Shown here in pieces: positions 1-8,821 of a stretch of DNA of 64,000 nucleotides. The stretch covers positions 310,001 through 374,000 of the forward strand of contig NZ_AUIB01000001.1 of NCBI RefSeq assembly GCF_000423485.1, written 5' to 3'. The notes below the pieces were generated by a model. The model ran no database searches and was not told where the DNA came from. It worked only from the letters and a program-made list of their open reading frames with translations. A program made the translations under genes and the position numbers. The number at the start of each line of letters is the position of its first letter. Within the stretch, counting starts at the first letter, position 1. This stretch comes from Propionimicrobium lymphophilum DSM 4903. GTDB lineage: Bacteria > Actinomycetota > Actinomycetes > Propionibacteriales > Propionibacteriaceae.

Positions 1-1
1 C

Positions 2-538
2 GGGCTCATCGAACGCATTAACGGCGAAACCGCCAACGCATTGGCGGGCAAGCCCGCCCGCATCCGAATCAAGGTCAACTCGATCGTTGACGAGGCAATC
101 ACCGATGCGCTCTATCGAGCTTCGCAGGCGGGCGTCAAAGTGCAGATGTGGGTGCGCGGCATCTGTGCGGTTCGTCCAGGGGTGCCTGGCTTAAGCGAAA
201 ACATTCAGATCATCTCGGTGCTTGGCCGCTACCTGGAGCACTCGCGAATCTACTGGTTCGAGAATGGCGGTACGCCGATCGTGGGCATCGGTTCCGCTGA
301 CCTGATGCACCGCAACCTAGACCGCCGAGTCGAGGCGATCGTCGGTATCAGCAACCCGCGGCATATCGCCCAGATCGACGACATGCTTAACGTCGCCTTC
401 GACGAGAACACCGTCCAGTGGCGCCTGCACGATCAGGACTACGAGGTGAATATCTACAAGGAAGACGGCACCCCCAAGCTGCACATCCAGGACTACCTGA
501 TTCAGCAGACCACAGCCCGCACGCGTCGCAAAAAGTAG
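2..538 (+). CDS. ppk1: Polyphosphate kinase 1, C-terminal part (5' end outside window)
   Basis: PPK1 reversibly transfers the terminal phosphate of ATP to a growing polyphosphate chain. The window opens inside the gene; the reading frame is open from base 2, so about 178 C-terminal residues are seen. The stretch reads GKPARIRIKVNSIVDE, then a glycine- and arginine-rich VRGICAVRPGVPG segment, then RYLEHSRIYWFENGG (the family's second conserved histidine) and SADLMHRNLDRRVE. These are signature blocks of the C-terminal catalytic half of PPK1. The stop at 536-538 is followed 39 bases later by a MutT1-like gene, a pairing common in actinobacteria, and then by pstSCAB, so the region forms a phosphate-handling neighbourhood. 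No sign of damage in the visible part. Confidence 0.95.
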   Translation, partial: GLIERINGETANALAGKPARIRIKVNSIVDEAITDALYRASQAGVKVQMWVRGICAVRPGVPGLSENIQIISVLGRYLEHSRIYWFENGGTPIVGIGSADLMHRNLDRRVEAIVGISNPRHIAQIDDMLNVAFDENTVQWRLHDQDYEVNIYKEDGTPKLHIQDYLIQQTTARTRRKK

Positions 539-577
539 ATTCGGGTAAACAGGAATAACAGCAGAAGGGTGAAGAAT

Positions 578-1459
578 ATGGCCAAGACATCTAGGGCATC
601 CGGTGCGGTTGTTTTGCGTGGGAAGGGCGACGACTGCGAGGTGTTAGTCGTGCACCGCCCTCGCTACGACGATTGGAGCCTACCCAAAGGGCACGTCGAT
701 GAGGCTGAGCCCGACGCTGTTACCGCCGTCCGCGAGGTGAAAGAGGAGACCGGATACGACATTCGGCTGCTCTCGCAGCTTCGCGCTATCCACTACCAGG
801 TGAAGAAGCGCTCGAAGGTGGTCACCTGGTGGCTGGGAGAGCTGGTCAGCGACGAGCAAGACCCCAACCACGACGACGAAACCGATTTAATCGAGTGGTG
901 GCCGATCGGCAAGGCCATCCGCAAAATGACCTACGATGACGACGTCAAAGTGCTGGTCGAGGGTGTGCGCTCGCCGAGGATGATTCCGTTCCTGATCATT
1001 CGTCACGCCAAGGCGCTTGGACGCAAGAACTGGGACGGCAAGGACAAGCTGCGTCCTCTGAACAAGCGCGGCGATAAGCAGGCCACCGCGCTTGCGCAAC
1101 TGCTTAAGGCATTCGGGATAACGACGCTAGCTAGCTCCAGCGCCGAACGCTGCATGGCCACGCTTCGTCCCTACTCACAGTCGAGCGGCATAGAGATCAA
1201 GGCATACGACGAGCTCACCGAGCCTGCCTTCGAGAAAGACCCGCGAGGCGCCGAGTGGGCGATGAGCCAGATCCGCGGCCAAGCCATCGACAGCCGTCAG
1301 CCCACCGCCATCTGCGGCCACCGACCCGTGCTGCCAACCATGATCGAGTTCCTGGAAATCGAATTCGACCACACCCTCGAGCCTGCTGAACTGCTCTACG
1401 TGAACATCGATGAGCAGGGTGAAGCAACTAACCCGAACTACCTACCGCCAGAGGTTTAA
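578..1459 (+). CDS. mutT1: MutT1-like NUDIX hydrolase fused to histidine phosphatase domain
   Basis: The 293-residue protein joins two domains. The N-terminal part has the NUDIX box (GHVDEAEPDAVTAVREVKEE, then TG; about residues 33-55), which hydrolyses nucleoside diphosphate-linked substrates. The C-terminal part (from about residue 135) begins LIIRHAKA, the RHG-type phosphohistidine motif, and has a second histidine in ICGHRP. This order matches mycobacterial MutT1, which acts on 8-oxo-GTP and diadenosine polyphosphates; substrate here is inferred. The ATG at 578 is preferred because AGAAGGG lies 8 bases upstream; an in-frame GTG at 569 would overlap that site. It follows ppk1 closely and may be co-transcribed. 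Confidence 0.85.
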   Translation: MAKTSRASGAVVLRGKGDDCEVLVVHRPRYDDWSLPKGHVDEAEPDAVTAVREVKEETGYDIRLLSQLRAIHYQVKKRSKVVTWWLGELVSDEQDPNHDDETDLIEWWPIGKAIRKMTYDDDVKVLVEGVRSPRMIPFLIIRHAKALGRKNWDGKDKLRPLNKRGDKQATALAQLLKAFGITTLASSSAERCMATLRPYSQSSGIEIKAYDELTEPAFEKDPRGAEWAMSQIRGQAIDSRQPTAICGHRPVLPTMIEFLEIEFDHTLEPAELLYVNIDEQGEATNPNYLPPEV

Positions 1460-1503
1460 GCCTCCGCGAAACGCAAACGTTATCAAAAAGCCTAAAAAAT
1501 AGT

Positions 1504-1530
1504 GTTCTGTTAACCTTCCGTTAACCTTGC
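1504..1530 (+). promoter_or_regulatory. Pho-box-like direct repeats upstream of pstS
   Basis: Two exact copies of GTTAACC occur at 1509-1515 and 1520-1526, an 11-base period, with a weaker flanking unit at 1504-1508. Tandem 11-bp repeats of this kind are the binding pattern of PhoP/RegX3/PhoR-type response regulators in actinobacteria. They lie about 110 bases before the pstS start. Induction under phosphate starvation is an inference from this layout. Nothing else recognisable was seen between 1460 and 1639. Confidence 0.6.
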
Positions 1531-1639
1531 GTGGGGTTTTTGGTTACAAGCAGTCATTACCTTTTGAGTTGTTGGGCAAATGCCTACCACTGTAGAAATC
1601 TGCAGAATGAAGACTTGAACCGAAAGTCCTGGAGGACTC

Positions 1640-2734
1640 GTGAAGACTTTGCGTACTGGTGCGGCTGTAGTAGCCGCTTTGGCTTTCTCTCTGACCCTCT
1701 CCGCTTGTGGCGGCTCCAACGGCACCACCACCGATACTTTAAGCGCTGCCTCGAGCCTGTCGGGCAACCTGCATGGCCAGGGCGCCAGCTCGATGGGCGC
1801 AGCCCAGGAAACCTGGATTGCTGACTTCCAGACCGACAACCCTGGTGTTACCGTCAACTACGCACCTGAAGGCTCCAGCGCTGGTATCAAAGCAATGACC
1901 GAGGGTAGCGCCGACTTCGGTGGTTCCGACGCATACATGGATGACGAGGAGATGGCTCAGAAGCACCCGAACTGTGGTGAGGGTGGCGTCATCAACCTCC
2001 CGGTTTACATTTCTCCGATCGCCATCGCCTATAACTTGGACGGCGTTGACGAGTTGAACCTGACCGCTGAAGTAATTGCCAAGATTTTCACCGGCCAGAT
2101 CACCAAGTGGAACGACCCGGCCATCGCTGAGCTCAACTCCAAAGCCACCCTTCCCGACCTGGCCATCACCCCGGTACACCGTGGCGACGGTTCTGGCACC
2201 ACCCAGAACTTCACCGACACCCTTTCCAAGGTTGCTCCGGACGTCTGGACCTACAAGCCCTCGAAGGAATGGCCGGCTGAGCTGACCAACGGCGAGGCGG
2301 CCCAGAAGACCAACGGGGTCGCTTCCGCGCTGAGCAGCGGTAAGGGCTACATCGGCTACATCGACGCCTCCGGCGTTACCTCCGAGCTGAAGACCGTTAA
2401 CTACGCCCCTAAGTCTGGCGACGACTTCGTTGGACCGACCGCCGAGGCTGCCGCCCAGGTCGTAGACAACTCCAAGAAGGTCGAAGGCCGCGCCGAGAAC
2501 GACTACTCGATCGATCTGGACCGCACTGCTGCAGGTTACCCGTTCGTTCTGATTGCCTATGCGATGGCTTGCCAGAACTACACCGACGCCGCCACTGGCG
2601 AACTGGTTAACGCCTACCTTAGCTACGTAGTCTCCGAGGACGGCCAGCAGGCCGCAGCCGATGAGGTTGCCTCCGCGCCGCTGTCGGGCGACCTCGCGAC
2701 CAACGTCCGCAAGGCCGCTGCAAGCATCAAGTAA
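1640..2734 (+). CDS. pstS: Phosphate ABC transporter substrate-binding lipoprotein PstS
   Basis: PstS captures inorganic phosphate outside the membrane and passes it to PstCA. The 364-residue product begins with a lipoprotein signal: MKTLRTG, a hydrophobic core, and lipobox LSAC with the lipidated Cys at residue 23. Family blocks include ASSMGAAQETWIADF, SADFGGSD (phosphate binding), ITKWNDPAI and HRGDGSGTTQNFTD. The GTG start is supported by GGAGGA at 1631-1636. It heads a pstSCAB operon; a hairpin between pstS and pstC probably lowers read-through so that the binding protein is made in excess. Confidence 0.97.
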   Translation: MKTLRTGAAVVAALAFSLTLSACGGSNGTTTDTLSAASSLSGNLHGQGASSMGAAQETWIADFQTDNPGVTVNYAPEGSSAGIKAMTEGSADFGGSDAYMDDEEMAQKHPNCGEGGVINLPVYISPIAIAYNLDGVDELNLTAEVIAKIFTGQITKWNDPAIAELNSKATLPDLAITPVHRGDGSGTTQNFTDTLSKVAPDVWTYKPSKEWPAELTNGEAAQKTNGVASALSSGKGYIGYIDASGVTSELKTVNYAPKSGDDFVGPTAEAAAQVVDNSKKVEGRAENDYSIDLDRTAAGYPFVLIAYAMACQNYTDAATGELVNAYLSYVVSEDGQQAAADEVASAPLSGDLATNVRKAAASIK

Positions 2735-2752
2735 ACATCTGCACAATGCCGT

Positions 2753-2780
2753 GCCCGACTCCTCAAAATGAGGGTCGGGC
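2753..2780 (+). terminator. Hairpin between pstS and pstC (attenuator-like)
   Basis: GCCCGAC at 2753-2759 pairs with GTCGGGC at 2774-2780, with further pairing CCTCA/TGAGG inside. The 3' side has only a short T-rich stretch, so partial termination or mRNA protection after pstS is more likely than a full stop. Confidence 0.55.
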
Positions 2781-2849
2781 TCGGTTTGTGTCAAAGGTGG
2801 CTCACGCCACACCCGAATTACTTCTAAACAAAGAAAGCGAATAGAACAC

Positions 2850-3836
2850 ATGTCTGCTCCAGTTCGTGAGATGGAGCAGTCTTCACCTGAAGACTCGCTT
2901 ATCAGCAATCGCGGCCACGCCGGCGATGCCATCTTCAAAGGCATTTCCGTTGGCTCCGGTTTGCTAATTCTGGTTATTTTGGCGGCTGTTGCCTTCTTCC
3001 TACTTTCGGAAGCCATGCCGGCATTCACCACTCCCGCAGAAGACCTGCCTAGCGGCAACACTTTGCTGTACGTGGTGCCATACCTGTTCGGCACGGTTTG
3101 GTCGTCGTTCATGGCGCTGCTGATCGCAGTTCCGGTTGCCGTCGGCATCGCACTGTACATTTCCCACTACGCACCGAAGAGGCTTTCGACCCCGATCGCC
3201 TTCATCATCGACCTACTGGCCGCTGTGCCGTCGGTCGTCTTCGGCCTGTGGGGCATTATGACGCTGGCGCCGATGATGGTGCCCGTCTACACCTGGCTAA
3301 ACAAACACCTCGGCTTCATTCCGCTGTTCTCCGGAACTGTGGCGACTAGCGGTCGCTCCATGCTGACCGCGGCTCTGGTTCTGGCCATCATGATTTTGCC
3401 GATCATCACCTCGCTTTCCCGCGAGGTTTTCCTGCGTACGCCGAAGCTTCAGGAAGAAGCATCCCTGGCGCTGGGTGCAACCCGCTGGGAAATGATCAAT
3501 CAGGTGGTTTTCCCATTCGGACGTTCCGGCATCGTCTCGGCGTCGATGCTCGGCCTGGGCCGCGCGCTCGGTGAGACCATGGCTGTCGCCATGGTCCTCT
3601 CGCCGGCGAACGTCATTAACTTCCAGTTGCTGACAAGCCAGAACCCGAACACCATCGCCGCAAACATTGCTAACACGTTCCCCGAGGCCGGCCAGCTGAC
3701 CGTATCTCAGCTGCTAGCTACCGGCCTGGTGCTGTTCGTGCTGACGTTCGTCGTCAACATGGCCGGCCGGGCTATCACAGGAAAGAAGTCTTCGTTCGGC
3801 GTGGCGAAGCGCGCTGGCAAGGAGGACGAAGAATGA
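2850..3836 (+). CDS. pstC: Phosphate ABC transporter permease PstC
   Basis: One of the two membrane subunits of the high-affinity phosphate transporter. The 328 residues contain a hydrophilic N-terminus (about 30 residues), then six predicted membrane segments starting near residue 35 (GSGLLILVILAAVAFFL). The ABC-permease EAA loop is visible as EEASLALGATRWEMINQVVFP, followed by the conserved GRALGETMAVAMV. It overlaps pstA by 4 bases (ATGA), implying translational coupling. Start ATG has AAGAAAG upstream. Confidence 0.96.
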   Translation: MSAPVREMEQSSPEDSLISNRGHAGDAIFKGISVGSGLLILVILAAVAFFLLSEAMPAFTTPAEDLPSGNTLLYVVPYLFGTVWSSFMALLIAVPVAVGIALYISHYAPKRLSTPIAFIIDLLAAVPSVVFGLWGIMTLAPMMVPVYTWLNKHLGFIPLFSGTVATSGRSMLTAALVLAIMILPIITSLSREVFLRTPKLQEEASLALGATRWEMINQVVFPFGRSGIVSASMLGLGRALGETMAVAMVLSPANVINFQLLTSQNPNTIAANIANTFPEAGQLTVSQLLATGLVLFVLTFVVNMAGRAITGKKSSFGVAKRAGKEDEE

Positions 3837-4948
3837 GCACCAATCTTAGAGAACGCCCTGTAGCCCCCGAGGTTGATCAAAGCCTGACCGGTGGGCAGCT
3901 AAATAAATGGATCCCGCTGGCGACGCTCGTCGTCTGCGTAGTGGTCATGACCGCGCTGATGGCTATGTTCAACCCAGACGCAAAAATGTTCGGGCTGTTG
4001 GTTGGTGGAATCATCTCCGGTGGCCTGGTGGCGCTGGTCGTGATCTTCGCGCTTAGCTGGTCGGTCGAAGGCCGCCGGCGTGCGATGAACCGTACTATGG
4101 CGTTCGTCATCTTCGGTGCGTTCCTGCTGGCATGTCTGCCACTGTTCTCGATTCTTTACACGACCATCACCAATGGCTTGCACCGCTTCGACATCGAGTT
4201 CTTTACCGAGACGATGCGTAACGTTAAGCCGACCGCTGACCACGGCGGTGCGCTGCACGCCATCACTGGCACCTTGATCGTCACCGGCCTGGCCACCATC
4301 ATCTCCGTTCCGATCGGCCTGTTCACCGCTATCTACCTCGTCGAATATGGAAAGGGCACGCTGAAGCGTGCGATCACCTTCTTGGTTGACGTCATGACCG
4401 GTATTCCGTCGATCGTCGCAGGCCTGTTCGCCTACTCACTGCTCAGCCTGGTGCTCGGCCCGTCGAAGTCCGGCCTGGCCGGCGCCGTCGCACTTTGCGT
4501 GCTGATGATTCCATACATCGTGCGTAACTGCGAAGAGATCATCCGTCTGGTTCCCGACAAGCTGCGCGAGGCCTCCTACGCGCTCGGCGTAACCAAGTGG
4601 CGCACCATCGTAAAAATCGTGCTGCCGACGTCGATCTCCGGTATCGTCTCCGCGGTCATCATCGCTATCGCCCGAATCATCGGTGAGACCGCTCCGCTGC
4701 TAATCACCATGGGCTACACGGCGAGCATGAACACCAACCCGATCCCGACGCCTAACCAGCCGATCAACAACATGACCGCTCTTCCGGTTATGGTTTACTA
4801 CCAGTACATGCAGGCCCCCGGACGCAATCCCGACGCGTCGTATGCGCGCTCATGGGCCGGCGCTCTGGTGCTGGTGCTTATCGTAATGCTGCTAAACATC
4901 GTCGGACGCTGGGTGGCAAAGAAGTTCGCGCCCAAGATCAACCGCTGA
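3833..4948 (+). CDS. pstA: Phosphate ABC transporter permease PstA
   Basis: The second membrane subunit of the Pst transporter, 371 residues, longer than many PstA proteins because of an N-terminal extension with three additional hydrophobic segments (about residues 25-120), common in actinobacterial PstA. The EAA loop reads LREASYALGVTKWRTIVKIVLP, followed by ARIIGETAPLLI. Its start codon overlaps the pstC stop. PstC and PstA pair to form the channel driven by PstB. Confidence 0.96.
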   Translation: MSTNLRERPVAPEVDQSLTGGQLNKWIPLATLVVCVVVMTALMAMFNPDAKMFGLLVGGIISGGLVALVVIFALSWSVEGRRRAMNRTMAFVIFGAFLLACLPLFSILYTTITNGLHRFDIEFFTETMRNVKPTADHGGALHAITGTLIVTGLATIISVPIGLFTAIYLVEYGKGTLKRAITFLVDVMTGIPSIVAGLFAYSLLSLVLGPSKSGLAGAVALCVLMIPYIVRNCEEIIRLVPDKLREASYALGVTKWRTIVKIVLPTSISGIVSAVIIAIARIIGETAPLLITMGYTASMNTNPIPTPNQPINNMTALPVMVYYQYMQAPGRNPDASYARSWAGALVLVLIVMLLNIVGRWVAKKFAPKINR

Positions 4949-4985
4949 CCCCAACGACATTAAATAAAGAGAAGGACCAATCAAT

Positions 4986-5765
4986 ATGGCTAAGCGCATG
5001 GAACTCAAGGACTTGAACGTCTATTACGGCGACTTCAAGGCCGTCGAAGGGGTCAACATGGTGATCGAGCCCAACGCCGTCACCGCGTTCATTGGCCCGT
5101 CCGGCTGTGGCAAGTCGACCGTTCTCCGCTGCCTCGACCGCATGCTCGAGCTGACCCCGGGCGCCCGCACCGAGGGCCAGGTCATGCTCGACGACCAGGA
5201 CATCTACGCATCCAACGTAGACCCAGTTCGGGTTCGTCAGCAGATCGGCATGGTTTTCCAGCAGCCGAACCCGTTCCCGACCATGAGCATTCGCGACAAC
5301 GTTCTGGCCGGAATCAAGCTGAACAACCGCAGGATGCCCAAGAGCGAGCAGGACGACCTAGTCGAGCGTTCGCTGCGCGGCTCGAACCTGTGGGAAGAGG
5401 TCAAGGACCGCCTGGATCTGCCCGGTAACGGCCTTTCCGGCGGTCAACAGCAGAGGCTCTGCATCGCCCGCGCGATCGCGATCCAGCCGCAGGTGCTGCT
5501 GATGGACGAGCCTTGCTCGGCTCTCGACCCGATCTCCACCCTGGCAATCGAGGACCTGATTCACGAGCTGAAGGAGAACTACACTGTTGTCATCGTGACG
5601 CACAACATGCAGCAGGCATCGCGCGTTTCCGACAAGACCGGCTTCTTCAACATTGAGGGCACCGGCAAGCCGGGCCACCTGGTTGAATTCGATCAGACCG
5701 AGAAGATCTTCACCAACCCGTCCCAGCCGGAAACCGAGCGCTACATCACCGGCCAGTTCGGCTAA
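4986..5765 (+). CDS. pstB: Phosphate ABC transporter ATPase PstB
   Basis: ATPase that powers phosphate uptake. The 259-residue length is typical. Walker A is GPSGCGKST (about residues 37-45), Q-loop [12 protein letters not shown] signature LSGGQQQRL, Walker B VLLMDEP and switch histidine in VTHNM are all intact. It ends the operon, 37 bases after pstA, and is followed by a strong terminator. No phoU gene lies downstream here, unlike many pst operons. Confidence 0.98.
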   Translation: MAKRMELKDLNVYYGDFKAVEGVNMVIEPNAVTAFIGPSGCGKSTVLRCLDRMLELTPGARTEGQVMLDDQDIYASNVDPVRVRQQIGMVFQQPNPFPTMSIRDNVLAGIKLNNRRMPKSEQDDLVERSLRGSNLWEEVKDRLDLPGNGLSGGQQQRLCIARAIAIQPQVLLMDEPCSALDPISTLAIEDLIHELKENYTVVIVTHNMQQASRVSDKTGFFNIEGTGKPGHLVEFDQTEKIFTNPSQPETERYITGQFG

Positions 5766-5780
5766 TCAAAACAAACCACT

Positions 5781-5818
5781 AAAGAGGGCAGAAGCCAAGC
5801 GGCTCCTGCCCTCTTTGT
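5781..5818 (+). terminator. Rho-independent terminator of pstSCAB
   Basis: Perfect 11-base arms AAAGAGGGCAG (5781-5791) and CTGCCCTCTTT (5806-5816) enclose a 14-base loop that itself can pair; T-rich 3' arm. Confidence 0.85.
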
Positions 5819-5878
5819 CATGCAACATTCGCCAATTAACGGGCTGTTTAAGTTTTTAGCAACGAATAAGATTGAAAA

Positions 5879-5891
5879 TTAGTTCAACTAA
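5879..5891. promoter_or_regulatory. Palindrome upstream of the amidohydrolase gene (candidate operator)
   Basis: TTAGTTCAACTAA is a perfect 13-base palindrome centred 44 bases before the start codon, in an AT-rich stretch. It could be a regulator site; no dedicated regulator gene is adjacent. Confidence 0.3.
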
Positions 5892-5928
5892 ATAAGTGAG
5901 TCTCTGGGAGGCTTGAGAAAGGAACGAG

Positions 5929-7146
5929 ATGGCCACACTCGATATTGCTAAGGCACTGGATTCCATCAAGGACTGGCAGGAGGAGTCTTACGTCCACCTG
6001 CATAAGAACCCAGAGCTTTCGATGCAGGAATCTGAAACCTGCGAGTTCATCGAAAGAGAACTCGAAAAATTTGGTTACAAAGTTCAACGAATCGGTGGGG
6101 GAGTAGTCGGCGTCTTGGAAAACGGGGAGGGAGCCACCGTTCTTTTCCGCGCGGATATCGACGGCCTACCCGTCAAGGAAAACACTGGGCTTGATTATGC
6201 CTCCACCATCACCCGCACCGATGAAAACGGTAACGAGGTGCCGGCGATGCACGCCTGCGGCCACGACTTCCACATCATGGCCAATCTGGGCGCTGCCCGG
6301 GTGCTTTCAGATAACACCGACTCTTGGAGTGGCACCCACATCGCGTTGTTCCAGCCGGGCGAAGAGACCGCTGCGGGAGCCAAGTCGATGGTCGACGACG
6401 GGCTGGTGGACAAGCTACCCAAGCCAGACGTGGCCTTCGGCCAGCACGTCCTTGCTGGCCCGATGCGCGCCGGGCAGGTTGGCACCCACGCAGGCCCGAT
6501 TCTTTCGACGGGCGCATCCATCAAGGTGACGCTGCACGGCAAGGGCTCGCACGGTTCGATGCCGCACATGGGCGTCGACCCGGTGGTGCTCGCCTCGTCT
6601 ATCGTGCTGCGCCTGCAGACGGTGGTTTCGCGCGAGATCAACCCGTTTGACATGGCAGTGCTGACGGTCGGTTCGATTCAGGCGGGCTCCAAATCCAACA
6701 TCATCCCCGACACGGCGACCCTGCTGATCAACATCCGTGCCTACGACATGGACGTGCGCGAACAGCTGCTCGAGGGCATCAAGCGCGTCGTAAACAGCGA
6801 GTGCGAGGCGTCGAACTGTCCGCAGGCCCCGGAGTTCGAGGTGTACGACTCCTACCCGCTGACCGACAACTCCGCGGAGATCACCGAGAAGGTGACGAAG
6901 GCTTTCGTCGAGCATTTCGGCGAAGAACGCGTCATGGACTGCGGCGAGGTTTCCGCATCAGAAGATTTCAGCTTCATTCCGGACGCATTCGGAATCGAAT
7001 ACTGCTACTGGGGCTTCGGCGGCTTCGAAGAGGGCGCCCAGACATATCCCAATCACAACCCCGCGTTCGGGCCGGTAATGGAGCCGACCCTGCGCACCGG
7101 CACCGAGGCGGCGATCGTCGCCTGCATGGCTTGGCTGAAGGGCTAA
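5929..7146 (+). CDS. M20 family metallo-amidohydrolase (hippurate hydrolase/aminoacylase-like)
   Basis: A 405-residue M20D-type amidohydrolase that removes acyl groups from N-acyl amino acids or similar amides. The dimetal site is visible: HACGHDFHI (about residues 107-115) and PGEETAAGA with the catalytic Glu, then HGKGSHGSMPH in the dimerisation domain, and SEDFSF near the C-terminus. Start ATG has AAAGGA 7 bases upstream. An MFS exporter begins 17 bases after the stop, so the pair is probably an operon; the substrate is unknown. Confidence 0.9.
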   Translation: MATLDIAKALDSIKDWQEESYVHLHKNPELSMQESETCEFIERELEKFGYKVQRIGGGVVGVLENGEGATVLFRADIDGLPVKENTGLDYASTITRTDENGNEVPAMHACGHDFHIMANLGAARVLSDNTDSWSGTHIALFQPGEETAAGAKSMVDDGLVDKLPKPDVAFGQHVLAGPMRAGQVGTHAGPILSTGASIKVTLHGKGSHGSMPHMGVDPVVLASSIVLRLQTVVSREINPFDMAVLTVGSIQAGSKSNIIPDTATLLINIRAYDMDVREQLLEGIKRVVNSECEASNCPQAPEFEVYDSYPLTDNSAEITEKVTKAFVEHFGEERVMDCGEVSASEDFSFIPDAFGIEYCYWGFGGFEEGAQTYPNHNPAFGPVMEPTLRTGTEAAIVACMAWLKG

Positions 7147-7163
7147 CAAGAAGGGCTAACAAA

Positions 7164-8756
7164 ATGACAACTACCACACCAAAAACCGAATATCAGGGCA
7201 CAGAGAAGTTGCTCTGGGGCATCGTCCTCGCGGTGGTGACGTTCTGGCTATTTGCCGGAACCGCGGCAACCGTCGCGCCCAATATCATGCAGGACATCGG
7301 CAGCGACAACATCGACCCTGCAGGAATGAACTTGGCCGTATCCATCACCGGCCTGTTCTCGGGCCTGTTCATGGTGCTGCTTGGTGGCTTTGCCGACCGC
7401 TTCGGGCGCGTGAAGATCACGCTGTTCGGCATTATCCTTAACGCCACTGGTTCGCTGCTGATCGTGTTTGCGACCGGCGCTGCCGCTTTGCCTTTGCTGC
7501 TCGTCGGCCGAGCAATTCAGGGTCTGGGTGCTGGCGCGATCATGCCGGCCTCGATGGCTTTGGTTAAGGCATACTGGGATGGCCCCGCTCGCCAGCGCGC
7601 CGTCTCGATGTGGTCGATTGGTTCGTGGGGTGGCTCCGGCCTGGCCGCGATCTTCGGCGGCACTGTCGTGCAGTTCGTCGGCTGGAGGGGCATCTTCATC
7701 GCCTCGATCATCATCTCGGTGATCGCTTTCTTGATGATTGTGGGAACTCCGGAAAATAAGGTGGTATCCGAGGGTCAGAACCACAAGTTCGACATCTTCG
7801 GCCTCATCTTGTTCATCATCGGAACGCTTGGCCTGATGATCGTTCTGCTGTACGGCTCCAAGCTCGGCTGGACCAGCTTCACTGCGCTCGGCTTGGCATC
7901 TATAGCTATCGTCGCTTACGCGCTGTTCATCTACTGGGAGCAGAAGCAGTCCAATCCCTTCATCGATTTCGCGCTGTTCAAAAACACCACGTTCACAGGT
8001 GCGACGATCTCGAACTTCCTGGTTAACGGCACCATCGGCATGTTGATCATCAGCCAGCAGGTGATTCAGCTTGCCGGCCACAAGGCCGACGGCTCGCTGT
8101 ACACGGCGTTCGACGCAGGCCTGCTTTCGCTCGGCTACGGCGTGTGCATCATCGCGTTCATCCGAATCGGCGAGAAGCTGCTGCAGCGCTTCGGGCCGCG
8201 CAAGCCCATGATCTGGGGCTGCATGATCACCATCCTCGCCTGCGTGCTGCTGATGATGACCCACCTGCTGATCGGCCAGTACGTAATCCTCGCCATCATC
8301 GCCTACTGCTTGTTCGGCTTGGGCCTGGCGTTCTACGCGACGCCGTCAACCGACGCTGCGCTGGCAAACCTGCCCGCTGCTCAAGCCGGCTCGGGCTCTG
8401 GCATCTACAAGATGGCGTCGTCTCTGGGCGGTGCAATCGGCACAGCGATCTCCCTGGCCGTCTTCTACGGCCTGCAGGGTTCTAAGGTGCCCGACGTGCT
8501 CGCCATGGCCGGCCGCAGCGACAACGCGTCCCTGCGACTAGCCGCCATGGTGGCACTCGGCGTTTCACTGGTATTCCTGCTGGCCGCGATCGTCTCGATC
8601 ACCACCACCGTCCCCAAGGGTGGCGGCTCGGCCAACGGCCATGAAGAAAGCCCGGACCCAGAACCCCAGGCAACCCCCGATGACGAGCGTCGCGAGATTC
8701 TGAACCGCCTCGCGAGCCTGTCAATCGAGGAACTGAGGAAGCTAGACCAGGCCTAA
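7164..8756 (+). CDS. MFS transporter, DHA2-like (14 TM) drug/solute exporter
   Basis: A 530-residue proton-driven major facilitator. About 14 hydrophobic segments are seen, from LWGIVLAVVTFWLF near residue 17 to ALGVSLVFLLAAIVSI near residue 455. Motif A is visible in GGFADRFGRVKI, and motif C-like GLGAGAIMPASMAL. The C-terminus is hydrophilic and acidic (about 50 residues). The reading frame is open further upstream through the preceding gene, but ATG 7164 is the first start after the amidohydrolase stop and has AAGAAGGG 10-16 bases upstream. Co-transcription with the amidohydrolase suggests they handle the same compound; this is inference. Confidence 0.88.
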   Translation: MTTTTPKTEYQGTEKLLWGIVLAVVTFWLFAGTAATVAPNIMQDIGSDNIDPAGMNLAVSITGLFSGLFMVLLGGFADRFGRVKITLFGIILNATGSLLIVFATGAAALPLLLVGRAIQGLGAGAIMPASMALVKAYWDGPARQRAVSMWSIGSWGGSGLAAIFGGTVVQFVGWRGIFIASIIISVIAFLMIVGTPENKVVSEGQNHKFDIFGLILFIIGTLGLMIVLLYGSKLGWTSFTALGLASIAIVAYALFIYWEQKQSNPFIDFALFKNTTFTGATISNFLVNGTIGMLIISQQVIQLAGHKADGSLYTAFDAGLLSLGYGVCIIAFIRIGEKLLQRFGPRKPMIWGCMITILACVLLMMTHLLIGQYVILAIIAYCLFGLGLAFYATPSTDAALANLPAAQAGSGSGIYKMASSLGGAIGTAISLAVFYGLQGSKVPDVLAMAGRSDNASLRLAAMVALGVSLVFLLAAIVSITTTVPKGGGSANGHEESPDPEPQATPDDERREILNRLASLSIEELRKLDQA

Positions 8757-8766
8757 AACCGCGCAA

Positions 8767-8817
8767 AAACTATCGGGTGCATGAGCGACTTTGCTCAGCT
8801 CATGCACCCGATAGTTT
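8767..8817. terminator. Bidirectional terminator between MFS gene and ribH
   Basis: Perfect 20-base arms (AAACTATCGGGTGCATGAGC and its complement) surround an 11-base loop, with T-rich flanks on both strands. It sits between convergent genes, so it can serve both. Confidence 0.9.
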
Positions 8818-8821
8818 ATTT

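Noticed and set aside
1739-3160. Long open frame (473 codons) antisense to pstS and pstC
   Set aside because: It mirrors the codon pattern of well-supported genes, has no ribosome site or recognisable domain.
7248-8264. Antisense frame of 338 codons in the MFS gene
   Set aside because: Rich in His/Asp/Gln from reading membrane codons backwards; typical shadow.
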